Notes under the pieces: generated by a model
Databases searched by the model: none
The model's input: only the letters and a program-made list of their open reading frames with translations
What the model was told of the DNA's origin: nothing
Assembly (NCBI GenBank): GCA_007126175.1
Contig: SLBU01000141.1
Coordinates: forward strand, 1-9,080
Reading direction: 5' to 3'
Length of the DNA stretch: 9,080 nucleotides
Source: Kiritimatiellia bacterium
GTDB taxonomy: Bacteria; Verrucomicrobiota; Kiritimatiellia; UBA8416
Program-made: the position numbers and the translations under genes
In this document: one piece after another, positions 1-7,046 of the stretch
How positions within the stretch are numbered: the first letter of the stretch is position 1
Layout of the letters: each line of letters starts with the position of its first letter

Positions 1-1154
1 CCTTCCTGCAGTTGCATCCGCAGCGTATATTCCACCAACCCGTAACACGTGGCATACTCCGGCCCCGTCACGGCACAACTACCCCCCATCCGCGCATCCC
101 CGCCTAATCGACCAATCCGGCACGGCACCCCGAATACCTGCCGCGCAAGATCCTCCACCCCAGACATATAGGCGCCCCCCCCCGTCAGCACAACCCCACT
201 GCCCGCACGCGCCAACACATATTCCCGGTCCAGGCGCTTTTTCACCTTCTCCAACGTCTCCTCCATGCGCGCATGAATCACCGTATGCAACGCCCGCGAT
301 CGGATCGTTCGACCAGGAAACTGTATCTCCGGTGCCAGACGAATCTCACGCGAATCTGCCAACGCTGGCACCACCGCCATCCCGTGCTCGCGCTTGAGAG
401 TCTCGGCACGCATCTGGGACAAACCAAATGCCGTAACCACATCATTCGTCACATGGTCCCCGCCAATGCCCAGCGAGCCCCCACAACATATCACACCATC
501 ACCATACGCAATATAGTCTGTCGTACCGGCCCCCAGATCAATCACCACGACCCCATTGCGCTTCTGCTCGCGCTCCAGTACCCCCAAAGCCGATGCCAAT
601 CCGCCAAACACGATATCCTTCACATCCACCTGCGCACGCTCGACCGCACGTTCGACCGTACCGATGTGCGTGTGCGAACCATGAAAACCCAGTACCGAAA
701 GCGCCAGCTTGTGTCCCACCATGCCAACCGGGTTCACCACCCCACTATTATCATCCACCGTATACAACTGATTGATCGTATGCAGCATGTCGCGGTCTGC
801 GCCCAACGGCACAGACCGTGCCAGCTCCATCACATCCTCCACATCATCCTCGGTCACCGTGCCACCTGCCCCGCGTACCGGCATCACCCCCGGATACGTA
901 TTGCCGCGGATGTGCCCCCCAGAAAGGGCCACGACGACCTCATGCAGCGCCACGTCACTCGTTCGCTCTGCCTCCGCTAACGCACGACGGATACAGGGTA
1001 CCGCTTGTTCCATGTTCACAATCTCGCCCTTGCGTATCCCGATCGAGGAAGATTCCCCCTTACCAAGCACCGCCACCGTATTGTCATCCTGCATGTCCCC
1101 AACCAGGGCCACCACCTTTGACGTGCCAATTTCCAAACCCACAACAGGATCCAT
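1..1154 (-). CDS. ftsA: Cell division protein FtsA (C-terminus cut by window edge)
   Basis: FtsA is the actin-like ATPase that anchors FtsZ filaments to the inner membrane and recruits later divisome proteins. The frame is open from base 1154 to base 1 and gives 384 residues with no stop; family members are usually about 400-430 long, so only the tail, including the membrane-targeting helix, should be missing. Visible motifs are GLEIGTSK (residues 6-13, phosphate 1), the 1C-domain region around residues 84-165, DLGAGTTDY (206-214, phosphate 2) and LTGGGA (323-328, adenosine motif). Two ATGs are available, at 1160 and 1154. I chose 1154 because AAGGAG at 1163-1168 lies 8 bases before it but only 2 bases before 1160. 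It follows ftsQ by 18 bases, the usual ftsQ-ftsA order; ftsZ would be expected next, outside the window. The LTGGGA codons contain a run of nine G. Confidence 0.95.
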   Translation of the reverse strand, partial: MDPVVGLEIGTSKVVALVGDMQDDNTVAVLGKGESSSIGIRKGEIVNMEQAVPCIRRALAEAERTSDVALHEVVVALSGGHIRGNTYPGVMPVRGAGGTVTEDDVEDVMELARSVPLGADRDMLHTINQLYTVDDNSGVVNPVGMVGHKLALSVLGFHGSHTHIGTVERAVERAQVDVKDIVFGGLASALGVLEREQKRNGVVVIDLGAGTTDYIAYGDGVICCGGSLGIGGDHVTNDVVTAFGLSQMRAETLKREHGMAVVPALADSREIRLAPEIQFPGRTIRSRALHTVIHARMEETLEKVKKRLDREYVLARAGSGVVLTGGGAYMSGVEDLARQVFGVPCRIGRLGGDARMGGSCAVTGPEYATCYGLVEYTLRMQLQE

Positions 1155-1162
1155 ACCCATCA

Positions 1163-1168
1163 CTCCTT
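1163..1168 (-). promoter_or_regulatory. Ribosome binding site of ftsA
   Basis: AAGGAG on the minus strand, 8 bases before the ATG at 1154. It lies just after the ftsQ stop codon and decides between the two closely spaced ATGs in favour of 1154. Confidence 0.7.
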
Positions 1169-1172
1169 GCCA

Positions 1173-2045
1173 TCAACGCACATAAATCCGTCCCGGAATC
1201 GTCGCATCAAAAAGAGAGCGCCCCGTCCGATCCTGTTGCGCCACCTGCCGCAAACGCCCCAGACGCAAAAGCAAATCACTGCGCGAGGCTTCGGTATTCG
1301 CGCCCATGTCAAGCCACGACAAACGCGCTTCCTTGATACCATCGGTCGTAAGAACATGAATCAGTAAATATTCGGCATTGCGCACATCCACCCCCATGAT
1401 GCGCAGACCAACCCGCGGATCATCACAAACATCCAGCACCTCAAGTGCCGCAGCCAGCATGCCGAATACCGTATCGCCCGGTGACCACCCCGTCTCCCCC
1501 TGCTCGATAATAACCGGCAAACGATGCAGCCCTTGCCGCAGCCGAAACACATACCCCTCCCGGTCAACCACCAGCGTGCCGCGCTGCCCCAGACGCGCCA
1601 ACGGCTCACGCTCCCACACCGCAAAACGCAACGTATCCGGCAACACACGCTCCACACGAACCGCGTGCACGAGCGGATTGCGCTCCAAATACAGATCGCG
1701 CAACGCCCCGATCTGAAACGAAAACAGATTCGCTCCCACCTCTATCCCCACATATTGCAGATATTCCCGAATAATCGGCTCGGTCTTCACCGCACCCGCC
1801 TGAATCTCAATCTTCTCAATCGCAAAACGGGGATTCTCACGAAACAAGGCATTCCCTGCCAGCAAGACGCCCGCATACCCCACCGCGACCGCGACCAGCA
1901 GCGCAACCACTGCCAGCACGATCCCCGCCCACACCGGATGCTCCTGCCGGCGGCGCGACGTTCCCCCGCGAACCTGCAACCGCACAGCCCCCGACGAATC
2001 CCGGTAGTGATTCCCAATATGGTGCCCACGCGAAGACTTACGCAT
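1173..2045 (-). CDS. ftsQ: Cell division protein FtsQ/DivIB
   Basis: FtsQ is a bitopic inner-membrane protein that links early and late divisome parts through the FtsQ-FtsB-FtsL complex. The 290-residue product has a basic cytoplasmic N-terminus (about residues 1-36, many Arg/Lys/His), one hydrophobic segment at about 39-63, and a POTRA-like domain at about 74-148 that runs from FAIEKIEI to RVLPDTLRFAVWERE. The RVLPDTL motif followed by a hydrophobic strand and REPLA is typical of FtsQ, as is the later segment VVDREGYVF. Length matches the family (about 250-300). The start is ATG at 2045, preceded 8 bases upstream by GGAGGG; a TTG one codon earlier is possible but less likely. The gene overlaps the end of ddl by 8 bases, which suggests translational coupling, and precedes ftsA by 18 bases. 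Sequence conservation in this family is low, so the call rests on motif, topology and position together. Confidence 0.92.
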   Translation of the reverse strand: MRKSSRGHHIGNHYRDSSGAVRLQVRGGTSRRRQEHPVWAGIVLAVVALLVAVAVGYAGVLLAGNALFRENPRFAIEKIEIQAGAVKTEPIIREYLQYVGIEVGANLFSFQIGALRDLYLERNPLVHAVRVERVLPDTLRFAVWEREPLARLGQRGTLVVDREGYVFRLRQGLHRLPVIIEQGETGWSPGDTVFGMLAAALEVLDVCDDPRVGLRIMGVDVRNAEYLLIHVLTTDGIKEARLSWLDMGANTEASRSDLLLRLGRLRQVAQQDRTGRSLFDATIPGRIYVR

Positions 2046-2964
2046 CAACTACACCCTCCGCCTCACGTCCCATTCCCGCCGTTGCCATGATCCGACCACA
2101 TAACGCTGCAAACGAAATGCCGGCTGCTGCTGCCGCCTTCGGCAACAAACTCGTCTCGGTCAACCCCGGAATCGTATTCACTTCCAAAGCCATCGCTCCC
2201 CCCTCCGGCGGCAACCGAAAATCCACCCGCCCAAACCCCGCGCACCCCAGCCCATTGAAAGCAGCCAAGGCCAATGCCTGCAGATGTGCAACATCCACAT
2301 CTGCCAGTGACGCTGGCACTTCATAGCGAGTCTGGCCCGTCGTATATTTCGCACCAAAGCCATACCAGCCATCCGGTGCAACGATCTCTACCACCGGCAA
2401 CGCTACCCCATCCAGAATACCGACCGTCAGCTCACGCCCTGGAATATAGGCCTCCACCATCACACGCGCATCATACTGGAAGGCATCCGCCAAAGCCGGC
2501 CCCAGCTCATCGCACGCCTGCACCAGATGCACCCCAATGCTCGACCCCTGCGAAACAGGCTTTACCACCGCCGGCAAATCAAACACTACCGGATCCCCCG
2601 CCGACACCACACAAAACGGCGCCGTCGGAACACCACACTCCTGCCAAATTGCCTTCGAAACCGCCTTGTCCATCGCCCGACGACTCGCCGCCGCCCCCGA
2701 CCCCGTATAGGCAACCCCCAAAGCATCCAGTTGCGCCTGAATCGCCCCGTCTTCGCCAAACGTTCCATGCAGCGCAAGAAACACCGCCTCAACACCATCA
2801 GGCAGGTGCACGCAAGCATCCTGCAAATCGACCTCGGTAACCTCATACCCACACGCCCGCAAACCAGCGGATGCCGCAATGCCACTACGCAAGGAAATTT
2901 CCCGTTCCGCAGAAACCCCGCCCATCAGTACCGCAACATGTTTATACCTGCTACCCTGCCCCAT
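2038..2964 (-). CDS. ddl: D-alanine--D-alanine ligase
   Basis: This cytoplasmic ATP-grasp enzyme joins two D-alanines; the dipeptide is then added to the UDP-MurNAc-tripeptide by MurF. The 308-residue product has the normal Ddl length. It shows the N-terminal VLMGGVSAEREISLRSG (residues 12-28), HGTFGEDG (66-73), SSIGV (141-145), EAYIPGREL (171-179), the omega-loop AKYTTGQTRYEVPA (205-218), GRVDF (245-249) and EVNTIPGLT (261-269). The Lys-Tyr pair at 206-207 matches the D-Ala-D-Ala enzymes; D-Ala-D-Lac ligases of the Leuconostoc type have Phe in place of this Tyr. I chose the ATG at 2964 because GAGG lies 9 bases upstream and the protein then starts a few residues before the first conserved strand. 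An in-frame ATG at 2979 would add five residues, and the open frame reaches 3048, overlapping murC, which looks wrong. It lies 67 bases after murC and overlaps ftsQ by 8. Confidence 0.96.
   Translation of the reverse strand: MGQGSRYKHVAVLMGGVSAEREISLRSGIAASAGLRACGYEVTEVDLQDACVHLPDGVEAVFLALHGTFGEDGAIQAQLDALGVAYTGSGAAASRRAMDKAVSKAIWQECGVPTAPFCVVSAGDPVVFDLPAVVKPVSQGSSIGVHLVQACDELGPALADAFQYDARVMVEAYIPGRELTVGILDGVALPVVEIVAPDGWYGFGAKYTTGQTRYEVPASLADVDVAHLQALALAAFNGLGCAGFGRVDFRLPPEGGAMALEVNTIPGLTETSLLPKAAAAAGISFAALCGRIMATAGMGREAEGVVDA
2054..2059 (-). promoter_or_regulatory. Ribosome binding site of ftsQ inside the ddl 3' end
   Basis: GGAGGG on the minus strand, 8 bases before the ATG at 2045. It lies wholly within the last codons of ddl, consistent with coupled translation of ddl and ftsQ. 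Confidence 0.65.
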
Positions 2965-3031
2965 AACCCCAATCCTCATTAAAATCCAGCCGCACGCACC
3001 ACTTTCGCGACAGAACAGGGCAACAATATAC

Positions 3032-4435
3032 CTACTTATCCGTCGCATTCAAACCGCGAATCGCATCCGCAACAATTCTTCCTACCCCTTCCACATCGCC
3101 AGCCCCCACAATCAACACCAGATCGCCCGCACGAACCCTTTCTAACACCAGATCGGCAGCAGCCGCAAGATCCCCCGCCAAAACCGTGTCATACCCGCAA
3201 TCCGCCGCCACAAATGCCGCCAGCAAATCCTCCGATGTGCCTCCCGGCATCGGAGGCTCCGAAGCCGCATAAACCGGCGTAAGTACTAGCCAATCAACCC
3301 CTTGAAACGCCAACGGAAAATCCTTTCCAAAGGCCAGCGTCCGCGAATAGCGATGCGGCTGGAACACAACCAGCACACGTCCGCTATGCTGCAAACGTGC
3401 CATCTGGACCAACACCGCAATCTCGGCGGGATGATGGGCATAATCGGATACCACCTGGACCCCGCCACATACCGCCAGCGTCTCATACCGGCGCGACGGC
3501 AATCGTAGCCCCGCAATACGTTCCCGCCACACCCCCGACGGCACCCCCAAGGCATAACACACAGCCAGTGCCCCCAGCAAATTCAAGGCATTATGCCGCC
3601 CCGGAAGCGCTGGCGGCAACGCCAGCTCCTCGACACCACCGCCGGGAAACGCGACCCCCAACACACGCGACCCATCCCACGTACCCCGCACATCCGCTCC
3701 CGCATCAAATCCATAACCAATCGCCCTACACCCCGCAGCGCGCCCCAACACCCTGGCACGCGCATCATCGACACAATAGACCACAGCATCACCAGCCTGC
3801 TCGAGAAATTCCTGAAAACAGCTCTCAAACGCAGCAACAGAAGGAAAATGCTCCATATGGTCGAAATCCACATTCGTCACCACGGCAACCTGCGGTGCAT
3901 ACAGCGCCAAGGTTCCATCACTCTCATCGGCCTCCACCACCAGCGGACCTGTCCCTGCTCCCCCCGGCATCGGATACGCCGCACTCACCCCGCCAATGCA
4001 CCAAGACGGATCCAGCGCCCCGAGCAACTGCGCCACCAGCGTTGTGGTCGTCGTCTTCCCATGCGTTCCCGCAACCGCCACCGATTGCAGGGCAAGCCGC
4101 ACCAGCGCCGCCAACACCTCGCCCCTGCGAAAAACCGGTAATCCGCGCGCCAACGCACCCTGCACATCCGGCTGCTCCTCCCGCACCGCCGCCGAGCGAA
4201 TCATCCAGTCAACCGATGCAACCTGTTCCGCCCCATGCCCCATGCACACAGGAACCCCGGCACGCTTCAGCCCCTCCGCAAAAGCGCCCTGCTGCAGGTC
4301 ACAACCCGAAACCGGAATGCCCCGAGCCCGCAAAAGCAAAGCCAAACCCGCCATTCCCACGCCACCAATCCCCGCCATATGCACAGGGGCCTCCACCGCA
4401 ATCAACTCCCGTATCAAAGCATTACGATCACACAT
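3032..4435 (-). CDS. murC: UDP-N-acetylmuramate--L-alanine ligase
   Basis: MurC is the cytoplasmic Mur ligase that uses ATP to attach L-alanine to UDP-MurNAc, the first amino-acid step of peptidoglycan stem synthesis. The 467-residue product has the family length. It shows the N-terminal Rossmann motif HMAGIGGVGMAGLA (residues 19-32), the ATP loop GTHGKTTTT (123-131), VEADESDG (167-174), TNVDFDHMEH (187-196), the hinge and C-terminal motif DYAHHPAE (331-338), FQPHRYSRT (358-366) and GAGDVEGVG (444-452). The open frame reaches back to 4615 inside tsaD, but that extension is rich in Arg/Trp and unlike MurC. ATG at 4435 puts the conserved domain at the right distance. Its ribosome binding site is weak: no good AGGAGG-like match lies before it, and an in-frame GTG seven codons upstream cannot be excluded. 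Neither murG before it nor murB after it is present here. Confidence 0.96.
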   Translation of the reverse strand: MCDRNALIRELIAVEAPVHMAGIGGVGMAGLALLLRARGIPVSGCDLQQGAFAEGLKRAGVPVCMGHGAEQVASVDWMIRSAAVREEQPDVQGALARGLPVFRRGEVLAALVRLALQSVAVAGTHGKTTTTTLVAQLLGALDPSWCIGGVSAAYPMPGGAGTGPLVVEADESDGTLALYAPQVAVVTNVDFDHMEHFPSVAAFESCFQEFLEQAGDAVVYCVDDARARVLGRAAGCRAIGYGFDAGADVRGTWDGSRVLGVAFPGGGVEELALPPALPGRHNALNLLGALAVCYALGVPSGVWRERIAGLRLPSRRYETLAVCGGVQVVSDYAHHPAEIAVLVQMARLQHSGRVLVVFQPHRYSRTLAFGKDFPLAFQGVDWLVLTPVYAASEPPMPGGTSEDLLAAFVAADCGYDTVLAGDLAAAADLVLERVRAGDLVLIVGAGDVEGVGRIVADAIRGLNATDK

Positions 4436-4481
4436 ACCACCATCGCCCTGCACATCCCCCCCTAACCTAATCAAATTTCCC

Positions 4482-4510
4482 GCCGACGGCCTGACCGCGT
4501 GAGAGTCGGC
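4482..4510 (-). repeat. Inverted repeat in the tsaD-murC gap
   Basis: GCCGAC at 4482-4487 is repeated in reverse complement at 4505-4510, leaving a 17-base loop, within the 91-base gap between the tsaD stop (4527) and the murC ATG (4435). On the minus strand it is followed by GGGAAATTT and not by a T tract, so it does not look like a classical intrinsic terminator. It could be a small mRNA hairpin or chance in GC-rich DNA. Confidence 0.25.
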
Positions 4511-4526
4511 CACGGGGGAATCAGGA

Positions 4527-5576
4527 TCAAAACAATACCGCCGGCGACGGCTCCACATCCAATGCTGCCACATCCGTGATCTGCCGCCCCGCCCCCAAAC
4601 CAGCCACCGCCGCAATCATCGCCGCGTTATCTCCACAATAGGCCGGTGGCGTCAAATGCAAGCGGATCCCCCGCGCACCACACAGCGCCTCCAACGCCCC
4701 ACGTAAACCGCGATTCAGCGATACCCCACCACCAACCGCAAGCGCACGGAAACTGCCCCCTTCCAGCGCATAGCCCACCCGCTTTACCAACGCATCCACA
4801 ATCGCCGCCTGATAACTCGCCGCGAGATCTGCCAAACGCCCCGCATTCCCCGCATCCAGTGGATCCGCCTCCAGATGATAACGCAAAGCCGTCTTGACCC
4901 CGCTGAAACTGAAACAACAGCGCGTATCCAGATCCCCCGTCAACCCCGACCCCGGCTTCACAACCCCACGCGGAAACCGTACCGCATGCGCATTGCCATC
5001 CCGCGACAGCGCGTCGATCCGATGCCCCCCCGGATACCCCAGCCCGAGTAAATTGGCGCCCTTGTCAAACGCCTCGCCCGCCGCATCATCGACCGTTGTT
5101 CCCAGTAATTCATAGTCCCCCGGACCCGCCACCCGCACCAGACAAGTATGCCCCCCCGACACCACCAGCCCTAAAAACGGATATTGCGTATCCGGAGCGG
5201 GAGACGCCGGGTCCAGAAATGCCGAAAACAGATGTCCATGCAGATGATTCACCGCCACCAATGGCACCCCCAGCCGCACATGCAACGCCTGAGCCGCCGC
5301 CAGCCCCGTCAGCAATGCCCCCGCCAGCCCCGGCCCATACGTGACCGCAATCGCCCCAATATCCCCCCAACCGCAACCGCTTTCTACCAACGCCTCATCC
5401 AGCACCAGCGGCAACGCCTTTACATGCTCCCGGCACGCCAGTTCCGGCACCACCCCACCATACGCCGCATGGGCAGCCACCTGACTGGCCACCACACTCG
5501 AACATACCCGCAAAGGCGCTTCCAATACCGCGGCCGCCGTCTCGTCGCAAGAGGTCTCGATCCCCAGAATCATCAT
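4527..5576 (-). CDS. tsaD: tRNA N6-adenosine threonylcarbamoyltransferase TsaD
   Basis: TsaD transfers the threonylcarbamoyl group from threonylcarbamoyl-AMP to A37 of tRNAs that read ANN codons, working in the cytoplasm with TsaB and TsaE; TsaC supplies the substrate. None of those partners is in the window. The product has 349 residues, the normal bacterial length (about 335-350). Motifs seen are the start ILGIETSCDET (residues 3-13), the metal-binding histidines H111 and H115 in NHLHGH, SGGHT (140-144), DDAAGEAFDKGANLLGLGYPGG (glycine-rich nucleotide region, about 163-184), GGGVSLN (282-288) and CGDNAAMIA (314-322), with the metal ligand Asp at 316. Two consecutive ATGs (5576 and 5573) could start it. 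GGGAAG at 5582-5587 is 5 or 8 bases away, so 5573 is at least as likely. It begins two bases after the protease stop codon, which indicates cotranscription. Older annotations call this family O-sialoglycoprotein endopeptidase. Confidence 0.97.
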   Translation of the reverse strand: MMILGIETSCDETAAAVLEAPLRVCSSVVASQVAAHAAYGGVVPELACREHVKALPLVLDEALVESGCGWGDIGAIAVTYGPGLAGALLTGLAAAQALHVRLGVPLVAVNHLHGHLFSAFLDPASPAPDTQYPFLGLVVSGGHTCLVRVAGPGDYELLGTTVDDAAGEAFDKGANLLGLGYPGGHRIDALSRDGNAHAVRFPRGVVKPGSGLTGDLDTRCCFSFSGVKTALRYHLEADPLDAGNAGRLADLAASYQAAIVDALVKRVGYALEGGSFRALAVGGGVSLNRGLRGALEALCGARGIRLHLTPPAYCGDNAAMIAAVAGLGAGRQITDVAALDVEPSPAVLF

Positions 5577-5578
5577 GA

Positions 5579-6838
5579 TTACTTCCCGAAAATCAAAAGT
5601 GCCTCAAGCAAGTCCTGTGCCCGCTGCAACTGCCGGTCCACAACATCCGCATAGTCCGCCACCTCATCATCCGGATAATTGCCCGGCGATTCCAGATGCG
5701 CACGCCGTACTTGCACCCGGCGCCACTCCTCCCGCGGCAGCGGAATCGCAATATCCGGAGAAATCCCCTTCTCATGAATCTGCCGATCCAACGGCGTGTG
5801 GTAATACGCCGTCGTCAGACGAATCGCCGATGCCCCATCCCCCGCCGCCATCTGGATCACCGTCTGCACCGAAGCCTTACCATACGTATTCTCCCCGATC
5901 ACAATTCCGCGCCCATGATCCTGGATCGCACCCGCAACAATCTCAGACGCACTGGCACTCCCGCCATTCACCAACACCACCAGCGGAAACGCGTCAAAAC
6001 GCCCCCCCCGCGAGACAAACGCCGCATCCCGCGACGCATCACTACGTCCACGCGTCGATACCACCGTAAGCCCCTCTTCCAGAAAAAGACTCGCCGTCTC
6101 GATCGCCTGCTGCAAAAGCCCACCGGGATTCCCGCGCAAATCCAGAATCAAGGCCTGCATCCCCTGTTCTTCCAACGCCTCCAAGGCTGCGCGTAGCTTG
6201 CGGGTCGAGGGCGTATCAAACTGCGTAATCCGCACATACCCGACCCCATCCCCCAACAGGCGCGCCCCCTTCACACTGGCAACCTCAATCCGATCCCGCA
6301 CAATCTCCAGCTCCTGTTCCTCGCTCGCCCCACGCCCCATCACCGTCAGGCGTACAGACGCCCCCTTCTGGCCCCGCAACAAACGCACCGCCTCACGCAA
6401 ACTGATCCCCGACGTACTCTCCCCATTAATTGCAAGAATGCGATCCCCCGATTGTACCCCCGCCCGAAAGGCCGGCGTATCCTCAATCGGAGCAATCACC
6501 GTCAGCGTATTGTCGCGAATGCCAATCTGGATCCCTATCCCCCCATAGGCCCCCGTTGTCTCCTCCATCAGATGCTCATACGCCTCCTCATCGAGAAATG
6601 CACTATGCGGATCCAAGCCTCCCAGCATGCCTTGAATCGCCCCCTGCAGAAGCTCCTCATAGCTGCGCATATCCACATAATTCCGGCGCACCTGCAACAA
6701 CACCTCCGCCAACAACTCCATCTGACGAAATGCATCCTCATGCTCCACACCAAGAGCCGGCACATCCCCCGCCAGCACCCGCACCTGTAAAATCCCGGCA
6801 ATCGCCAAAACCCCAAACCCATATCGGAAACCCTTCAC
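5579..6838 (-). CDS. S41 family carboxyl-terminal processing protease (CtpA/Prc-like)
   Basis: This is a secreted serine protease of the tail-specific/C-terminal processing family, expected in the periplasm or outside the inner membrane. The 419-residue product starts with a signal peptide: basic KGFRYG, then hydrophobic residues to about 22, with possible cleavage after VLA (residue 23). A helical region follows, including the family motif GGLDPHSAFLDEEAYEHL (73-90). Next come a PDZ domain (about 97-168; core GGIGIQIG, IEDTPAFRAGVQSGDRILAING) and the catalytic domain with DLRGNPGGLL (233-242). By alignment from memory to plant D1-processing protease, the Ser-Lys dyad is S296 in GGSASASE and K321 in NTYGKAS. 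The start is GTG at 6838 with AAGGAGG 5 bases upstream. It is first in the run leading through tsaD to the dcw genes. The substrate is unknown; relatives can act on cell-wall hydrolases or lipoproteins, but nothing here proves that. Confidence 0.94.
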   Translation of the reverse strand: MKGFRYGFGVLAIAGILQVRVLAGDVPALGVEHEDAFRQMELLAEVLLQVRRNYVDMRSYEELLQGAIQGMLGGLDPHSAFLDEEAYEHLMEETTGAYGGIGIQIGIRDNTLTVIAPIEDTPAFRAGVQSGDRILAINGESTSGISLREAVRLLRGQKGASVRLTVMGRGASEEQELEIVRDRIEVASVKGARLLGDGVGYVRITQFDTPSTRKLRAALEALEEQGMQALILDLRGNPGGLLQQAIETASLFLEEGLTVVSTRGRSDASRDAAFVSRGGRFDAFPLVVLVNGGSASASEIVAGAIQDHGRGIVIGENTYGKASVQTVIQMAAGDGASAIRLTTAYYHTPLDRQIHEKGISPDIAIPLPREEWRRVQVRRAHLESPGNYPDDEVADYADVVDRQLQRAQDLLEALLIFGK

Positions 6839-6843
6839 AAAAA

Positions 6844-6850
6844 CCTCCTT
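6844..6850 (-). promoter_or_regulatory. Strong ribosome binding site of the S41 protease gene
   Basis: AAGGAGG on the minus strand lies 5 bases (all T) before the GTG at 6838. This near-perfect Shine-Dalgarno match is the reason for accepting a GTG start. Confidence 0.8.
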
Positions 6851-6869
6851 ACAGAATGATTAAGACCAC

Positions 6870-6899
6870 AGTATAGGCATATCAAAGGCCTTCACGCAA
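6870..6899 (-). promoter_or_regulatory. Candidate sigma-70 type promoter for the protease-tsaD-dcw run
   Basis: On the minus strand TTGCGT (6894-6899) and TATACT (6870-6875) are separated by 18 bases. The -10 matches TATAAT at five of six positions; the -35 matches TTGACA at three. Transcription would start near 6863, giving a leader of about 25 bases that contains the AAGGAGG site. It lies downstream of the terminator of the two-component genes, where a new promoter is expected. An alternative -35, TTGATA (6884-6889), is 17 bases from a poorer -10, TAATCA. Confidence 0.45.
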
Positions 6900-6914
6900 C
6901 GCCATGATCACAGG

Positions 6915-6935
6915 GCAAATGCAGCGGGGCATTGC
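6915..6935. other. Small imperfect hairpin upstream of the protease promoter
   Basis: GCAAATGC (6915-6922) can pair with GCATTGC (6929-6935), giving seven base pairs with one bulged A and a six-base loop. No T tract follows on either strand, so it is not a classical terminator. It might be an operator or only chance pairing. Confidence 0.2.
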
Positions 6936-6955
6936 GACTGCAGTACGAAAGGATG

Positions 6956-6995
6956 AAAAAACAAACACCACAGCTCGCAGCGGAGTCTCGCTGGG
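6956..6995 (-). terminator. Probable intrinsic terminator after the receiver gene
   Basis: On the minus strand CCCAGC (6990-6995) can pair with GCTGTGG (6968-6974) with one bulged T, forming a six-pair GC-rich stem around a 15-base loop. The T-rich tail TGTTTGTTTTTT follows directly (6956-6967). A competing hairpin, CAGCG/CGCTG (6978-6982 and 6989-6993), uses some of the same bases. It lies about 50 bases after the receiver stop codon and so would end the kinase-receiver transcript before the protease promoter. Confidence 0.55.
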
Positions 6996-7046
6996 CAACA
7001 AAGAACGAAGCGATCAACGATCCGATCGAGCACGACCGAAGCCGCA

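Noticed and set aside
273..980. Plus-strand open frame of 235 codons opposite ftsA
   Set aside because: His/Arg-rich low-information composition; the minus strand encodes a clear FtsA with all ATPase motifs.
2038..2964. Possible D-Ala-D-Lac (vancomycin-resistance type) ligase
   Set aside because: The omega-loop has Lys-Tyr at 206-207 as in D-Ala-D-Ala ligases, and no vanH or vanX-like gene is nearby.
2965..3048. N-terminal extension of the ddl frame to 3048, overlapping murC
   Set aside because: The extension does not resemble Ddl; the ATG at 2964 has a better placed GAGG and gives the usual length.
3397..4470. Long plus-strand open frame (357 codons) opposite murC, very rich in Pro, His and Arg
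   Set aside because: It lies entirely antisense to a well-supported murC, shows no domain, and its composition is what C-rich antisense DNA gives.
4436..4615. N-terminal extension of the murC frame to 4615
   Set aside because: The extra residues are Arg/Trp-rich, overlap the tsaD end and precede the normal MurC N-terminus at Met 4435.
5229..5246. NHLHGH in TsaD, with His between the two metal ligands where many bacterial proteins have Glu
   Set aside because: The residue between the two ligands varies in the family (from memory Glu in E. coli, Ala in B. subtilis); both ligand histidines and the distal Asp are intact.
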